In this document: piece after piece, positions 60,900-64,000 of the stretch
Position numbering within the stretch: the first letter of the stretch is position 1
How the letters are laid out: every line of letters starts with the position of its first letter
Assembly: GCF_000282055.1 (NCBI RefSeq)
Contig: NZ_AKJZ01000005.1
Span: 25,756-89,755 of the forward strand
DNA length: 64,000 nt
Reading direction: 5' to 3'
From: Flavobacterium sp. CF136
GTDB lineage: Bacteria; Bacteroidota; Bacteroidia; Flavobacteriales; Flavobacteriaceae
Made by a program: the position numbers and the translations under genes
The notes under the pieces: model-generated
The model's database searches: none
Told to the model about the DNA's origin: nothing
What the model saw: the letters and a program-made list of their open reading frames with translations, nothing else

Positions 60900-63725
60900 C
60901 TATTTTTTCAATACTAAACTTCCTGCATTTAAACCTTTGGCAGTTGCCGATAAAACAATCTCTTTTCCACTATCGTCTTTCTGAACAATTACCTGGGCAT
61001 ATCCGTTAAAAAGTTTTCGCTTCCAGGGTTCAGCTGGCGTAATTACCTGTATAATTCCCGGATCTGTATTCATAACATCCCAGTCTCTTATTCTTTGTAA
61101 TGGTGTTGCTACAATCTGAATTGTATTTTTACCTTCTTTTAATATGGCTGCATTTAAAATGTACTTTTGAGAATCTTCGGCACTTGCTGCCAACTTATTT
61201 CCGTTAATAAAAATGACTACATCTGTTCCTATTTTTTTATAATAGAAGCTAACGATATTTGTATTTGTAATATTCTTCAAATCAAATTGTCCTCTATAAA
61301 TATAAGATGGAGCCTGATTTTTATAATCCCTGTCTTTAAAAGCTGCTGTCCAGTTATTCTCTGAATCAGAAGGTAATTGATTTGGAAGATCGGCTGTGGT
61401 AAGTTTCTGTTCCTCCAGATTAGTTATAGAAACCAATGCAACATCATCAATAAATTGTTCTTTTTCTAATGATGTCGGATTACCATTTCCTGTACCAATT
61501 ATTTTCCCTCCTGTTATTGAAAAGTTTATTTCGTCATTCGCTGTCGGTACATGCTGTCCTTTTTTATCAGTAACTTCAACCGTTACTACACTAACATCCG
61601 AATTCAAAGCATTTTCTTTATCGACCGAAAGCTTGATATTTTCAGCAATTCCGGTTGTTTTTTGAGTTTCCGTAAGAATCTTTTTCCCGTTTTTATAACC
61701 AATTGCTTCAAGAGTTCCCGGAGCGTATTTTACTTTCCATTCTAAATGCCCTAATTGCTCCATTTTCTTTTTGCCTAAACTCTTTTTGTTTAAAAAAAGT
61801 TCTACTTCATCACAATTCGAATATGCCCAAACATCAATTTCCTTGTCTTCCATTCCGTTCCAATTCCAATGTGGTAATAGGTGCAAAACAGGTTCTTTTC
61901 CCCACCATGATTTCAAATAAAACACATTGTCTTTCGGGAAACCGCAAACATCCATCATTCCAAAATAAGACGTAACCGATGGCCAGCCATAAGGTGTAGG
62001 TTCTCCACGATAATCAAAACCGGTCCAGATAAACATTCCCGCCATATGCGGACGTGTTGCATAAAACTTCCAGCCTTCTTCAATACTATAAAAAGATGGA
62101 CGTGGTTTTTTATCATAGGCACTTTGATAGTGTTGGGCATCATCTGTAAAATAAACTCCGCGTGTTGCAAAAGTAGAACCTTCCTCCGTTCCCATTCCGG
62201 GTTGCTGTTTAAATTCATTTCGATGCGCATCAATATCTCCGTTTCCAAGATAATTGTAACCCATAATTTCAACTACTGATGAGATACCACTTCTAAAACC
62301 ACTGCTTACCGCTACTGTCACAGGTCGTGTTGGGTCAATACTTTTTGCAAATCCCTGCATAACATTCGTGATACGTTCTCCAACGATACCACCTTCAATA
62401 TTCCATTCTTCATTTCCTACTGACCAGCAAAAAATACTCGGATGATTGCGATCGCGTTCAATCACTCGCTTTAAATTATTTAGATGATAATCGTTAATTC
62501 CCATCAATCGGGTTTCATCAATAACCAACATTCCTAATTTATCACAAGCTTCAAGCAGCTCAGGTGTAGGCGGATGATGTGAGCAGCGATAAGCATTTGA
62601 ACCCATCTCCTTCAATTTTTTGATTCGGAAATATTGTAATTCGTCCGGCAAAGCCGTTCCAATTCCCGCATGATCCTGATGATTGTTTGTTCCTTTTAGT
62701 TTTACCGATTTTCCGTTAAGGAAAAAACCTTTCTCTGCATCAAACTTAATTGTTCTTATTCCGAAAGAAGTTTCATAATGATCAATAATTTTTCCGTCTT
62801 GTTTAATCTCAGTAACTAAACGATATAAATTAGGATTTTCAATATCCCATAATAACGGATTATTAACTTGTAATTTTGAAGTATAGTCTGTTGTTTTATA
62901 AAAATCAGGAGCTGGCACATTTTCAGAAACAGTTGCAATTTGTTTACCTGAAGCATCCAAAATGCTTTGTGCAATTTCAATTGAACCTTTATAGTTTCCT
63001 TTATTTTCTATAGTAACCCGGGCTGTAACTTCTGCATTATCATTTTTAATTTCCGAAGTAACATAAGTTCCGTTTGCAGTAACATGAATCAGATTTGTCT
63101 TTTGCAGATAAACATGTCTGTAAATTCCGGCACCTTCATAAAACCATCCTTCTTCCATTGAAGCATCAGCACGAACGACAATCGTATTCTCTCCTCCATA
63201 ATTTACATACGATGTAACATCATACTCAAAACCGTTGTAACCGCTTTCTTCTGTTCCGAGGTAATAACCATTAAAAAACACTTTTGAATTTCTAAAAACA
63301 CCATCGAATTTTATTGAAATGATTCGGCCTTTATCAGTCTCCGGAATAGTAATTTTTTTTCGGTACCAGCCAATACTCTTTTCAGGAAAACCTTTTCCGG
63401 CTGTTTTAAATCCGTGACTAAAACTTCCCCTTTCACTAAAAGGCTGCTCTACTGCCCAATCATGCGGAAGATCTAATTTTCTCCAGGCACGGTCATCAAA
63501 GCCTTGTGCGGCAGGCCCGTCTCCATATCCTGTTTTTGTTAAATAAGAAAAATAACTTGTAGCATGATTAAAATCTTTTTGGGTATCATATAGATGGCCG
63601 AGAGAAAAACGCCAGTCTTTATCAATTAAAATCAAATCTCTTTCTGATTTTTTTTGGGCAACAGCACAAAAGGATATCAACAAAATAAAATAGAGAAAGA
63701 TTCCTTTTAAAGAAGTAGTTTTCAT
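60900..63725 (-). CDS. Secreted GH2 beta-galactosidase-type glycosidase
   Basis: A 941-residue family 2 glycoside hydrolase. Signal peptide: residues 1-24 (GIFLYFILLISFCAVAQ). N-terminal sugar-binding domain: RFSLGHLYDTQKDF, LDLPHDWAVEQPFSERG and GSFSHGF. Ig-like domain, then a TIM barrel with the acid/base Glu in SVGNEEWNIEG (near 445) and a likely nucleophile Glu in PGMGTEEGSTF or SIEEGWKFY. C-terminal DUF4982-type domain (VLHLLPHWNWNGMEDKEIDV, YSNCDEVELFLN) and further Ig-like and jelly-roll parts (TADLPNQLPSDSENNWTAAF). It likely removes terminal galactose from plant or pectic oligosaccharides. No T9SS tail is visible, so it should be periplasmic. Confidence 0.9.
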   Translation of the reverse strand: MKTTSLKGIFLYFILLISFCAVAQKKSERDLILIDKDWRFSLGHLYDTQKDFNHATSYFSYLTKTGYGDGPAAQGFDDRAWRKLDLPHDWAVEQPFSERGSFSHGFKTAGKGFPEKSIGWYRKKITIPETDKGRIISIKFDGVFRNSKVFFNGYYLGTEESGYNGFEYDVTSYVNYGGENTIVVRADASMEEGWFYEGAGIYRHVYLQKTNLIHVTANGTYVTSEIKNDNAEVTARVTIENKGNYKGSIEIAQSILDASGKQIATVSENVPAPDFYKTTDYTSKLQVNNPLLWDIENPNLYRLVTEIKQDGKIIDHYETSFGIRTIKFDAEKGFFLNGKSVKLKGTNNHQDHAGIGTALPDELQYFRIKKLKEMGSNAYRCSHHPPTPELLEACDKLGMLVIDETRLMGINDYHLNNLKRVIERDRNHPSIFCWSVGNEEWNIEGGIVGERITNVMQGFAKSIDPTRPVTVAVSSGFRSGISSVVEIMGYNYLGNGDIDAHRNEFKQQPGMGTEEGSTFATRGVYFTDDAQHYQSAYDKKPRPSFYSIEEGWKFYATRPHMAGMFIWTGFDYRGEPTPYGWPSVTSYFGMMDVCGFPKDNVFYLKSWWGKEPVLHLLPHWNWNGMEDKEIDVWAYSNCDEVELFLNKKSLGKKKMEQLGHLEWKVKYAPGTLEAIGYKNGKKILTETQKTTGIAENIKLSVDKENALNSDVSVVTVEVTDKKGQHVPTANDEINFSITGGKIIGTGNGNPTSLEKEQFIDDVALVSITNLEEQKLTTADLPNQLPSDSENNWTAAFKDRDYKNQAPSYIYRGQFDLKNITNTNIVSFYYKKIGTDVVIFINGNKLAASAEDSQKYILNAAILKEGKNTIQIVATPLQRIRDWDVMNTDPGIIQVITPAEPWKRKLFNGYAQVIVQKDDSGKEIVLSATAKGLNAGSLVLKK

Positions 63726-64000
63726 AAATGTGGTTTATTTTAATAATTAGCAAAGGCTGTAAAGATAGCCTGTTTAATTTGGGAGTATTAATAGTATTTT
63801 ATCAAAGTTTAATGAATTTTAGTGATTAAAAACTGAATTATTCCATTTCTTCATTTTTAATGGTGATTTTTTAAGAAGCTAATCCCGCTATCCGTTGCTA
63901 TCTTTTGTGGCTAACCCCGCCACAAAAGGATTTCCACTTCTATCGGGGCTAGGGTAAGCATTTTCACAAGAATATTTATTAGTACAGTTTGTCATTTCTG
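63726..64000. other. Right-end intergenic DNA with a GC-rich repeat block
   Basis: No gene is supported. CTTTTGTGGC (63902-63911) pairs exactly with GCCACAAAAG (63919-63928), and the block 63880-63960 is G+C-rich (GCTATCCGTTGCTATC, TATCGGGGCTAGGGTAAGC) compared with its surroundings, resembling the block at 11214-11340 in composition. The first 100 bp are A+T-rich upstream sequence of the GH2 gene. Confidence 0.45.

Overview
The window looks like chromosomal DNA of a Flavobacterium-like member of the Bacteroidota. Grounds seen in the sequence: strong A+T bias, TAnnTTTG -7 promoter boxes without Shine-Dalgarno sites, two secreted enzymes with type IX secretion (T9SS) C-terminal sorting tails, a T9SS plug-family protein, and typical flavobacterial housekeeping genes. 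I see no tRNA or rRNA gene, no CRISPR array, no intact insertion sequence and no phage genes.

Layout. 1-9.9 kb: a small GxxExxY nuclease-fold gene sitting inside an inverted repeat, a methyltransferase, a SNF2 helicase, the T9SS plug-family protein, ApaG, PruA, RsmG and a membrane fatty-acid desaturase. 10-23.6 kb: aspartate aminotransferase, a ferritin-like helical protein, a secreted rhamnogalacturonan lyase (PL11), an orphan HsdR-N-type nuclease, a U32 RNA-hydroxylation-type protein, a large secreted pectate lyase (PL1) with four near-identical 91-residue repeats, PurT, a small exported Cys/His protein and a Crp-family regulator. 23.7-28.9 kb: the glyoxylate shunt (isocitrate lyase, malate synthase) with a divergent RamB/ScfR-type regulator and a perfect palindrome between them. 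29-33.7 kb: pirin, a mono-cluster ferredoxin, YceI, FabD, a DUF983 protein and an AraC regulator.

33.8-56.1 kb is the most remarkable part: a nitrate uptake and assimilation island. It holds a rubredoxin fused to a sulfite/nitrite-reductase-like half, a nitrate reductase fused to its own flavoprotein/BFD electron-transfer module (1172 aa), an FNR-like regulator with a plausible four-cysteine cluster set, a porin, a nitrate ABC transporter with two different NrtA-type binding proteins, a short chlorite dismutase, a NarK-type carrier with an extra soluble insert, a NarX/NarL-like two-component pair, a DUF4202 protein, and NirB/NirD. Nitrate would cross the outer membrane through the porin, enter by ABC transporter or NarK, be reduced to nitrite by the fused reductase and to ammonium by NirBD. 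The chlorite dismutase may remove chlorite made when the reductase meets chlorate. The promoters of the nitrate reductase, NarK and NirB share a previously unnamed 22-bp element overlapping the -7 box, and related palindromes occur at the porin.

56.3-64 kb: a META-domain lipoprotein, a small membrane protein, an AraC/cupin/alcohol dehydrogenase group and a secreted GH2 beta-galactosidase.

A second theme is the intergenic DNA. It is full of short inverted-repeat families (at least eight distinct kinds), several abutting or overlapping stop codons, which look like REP/MITE-type elements and their remnants.
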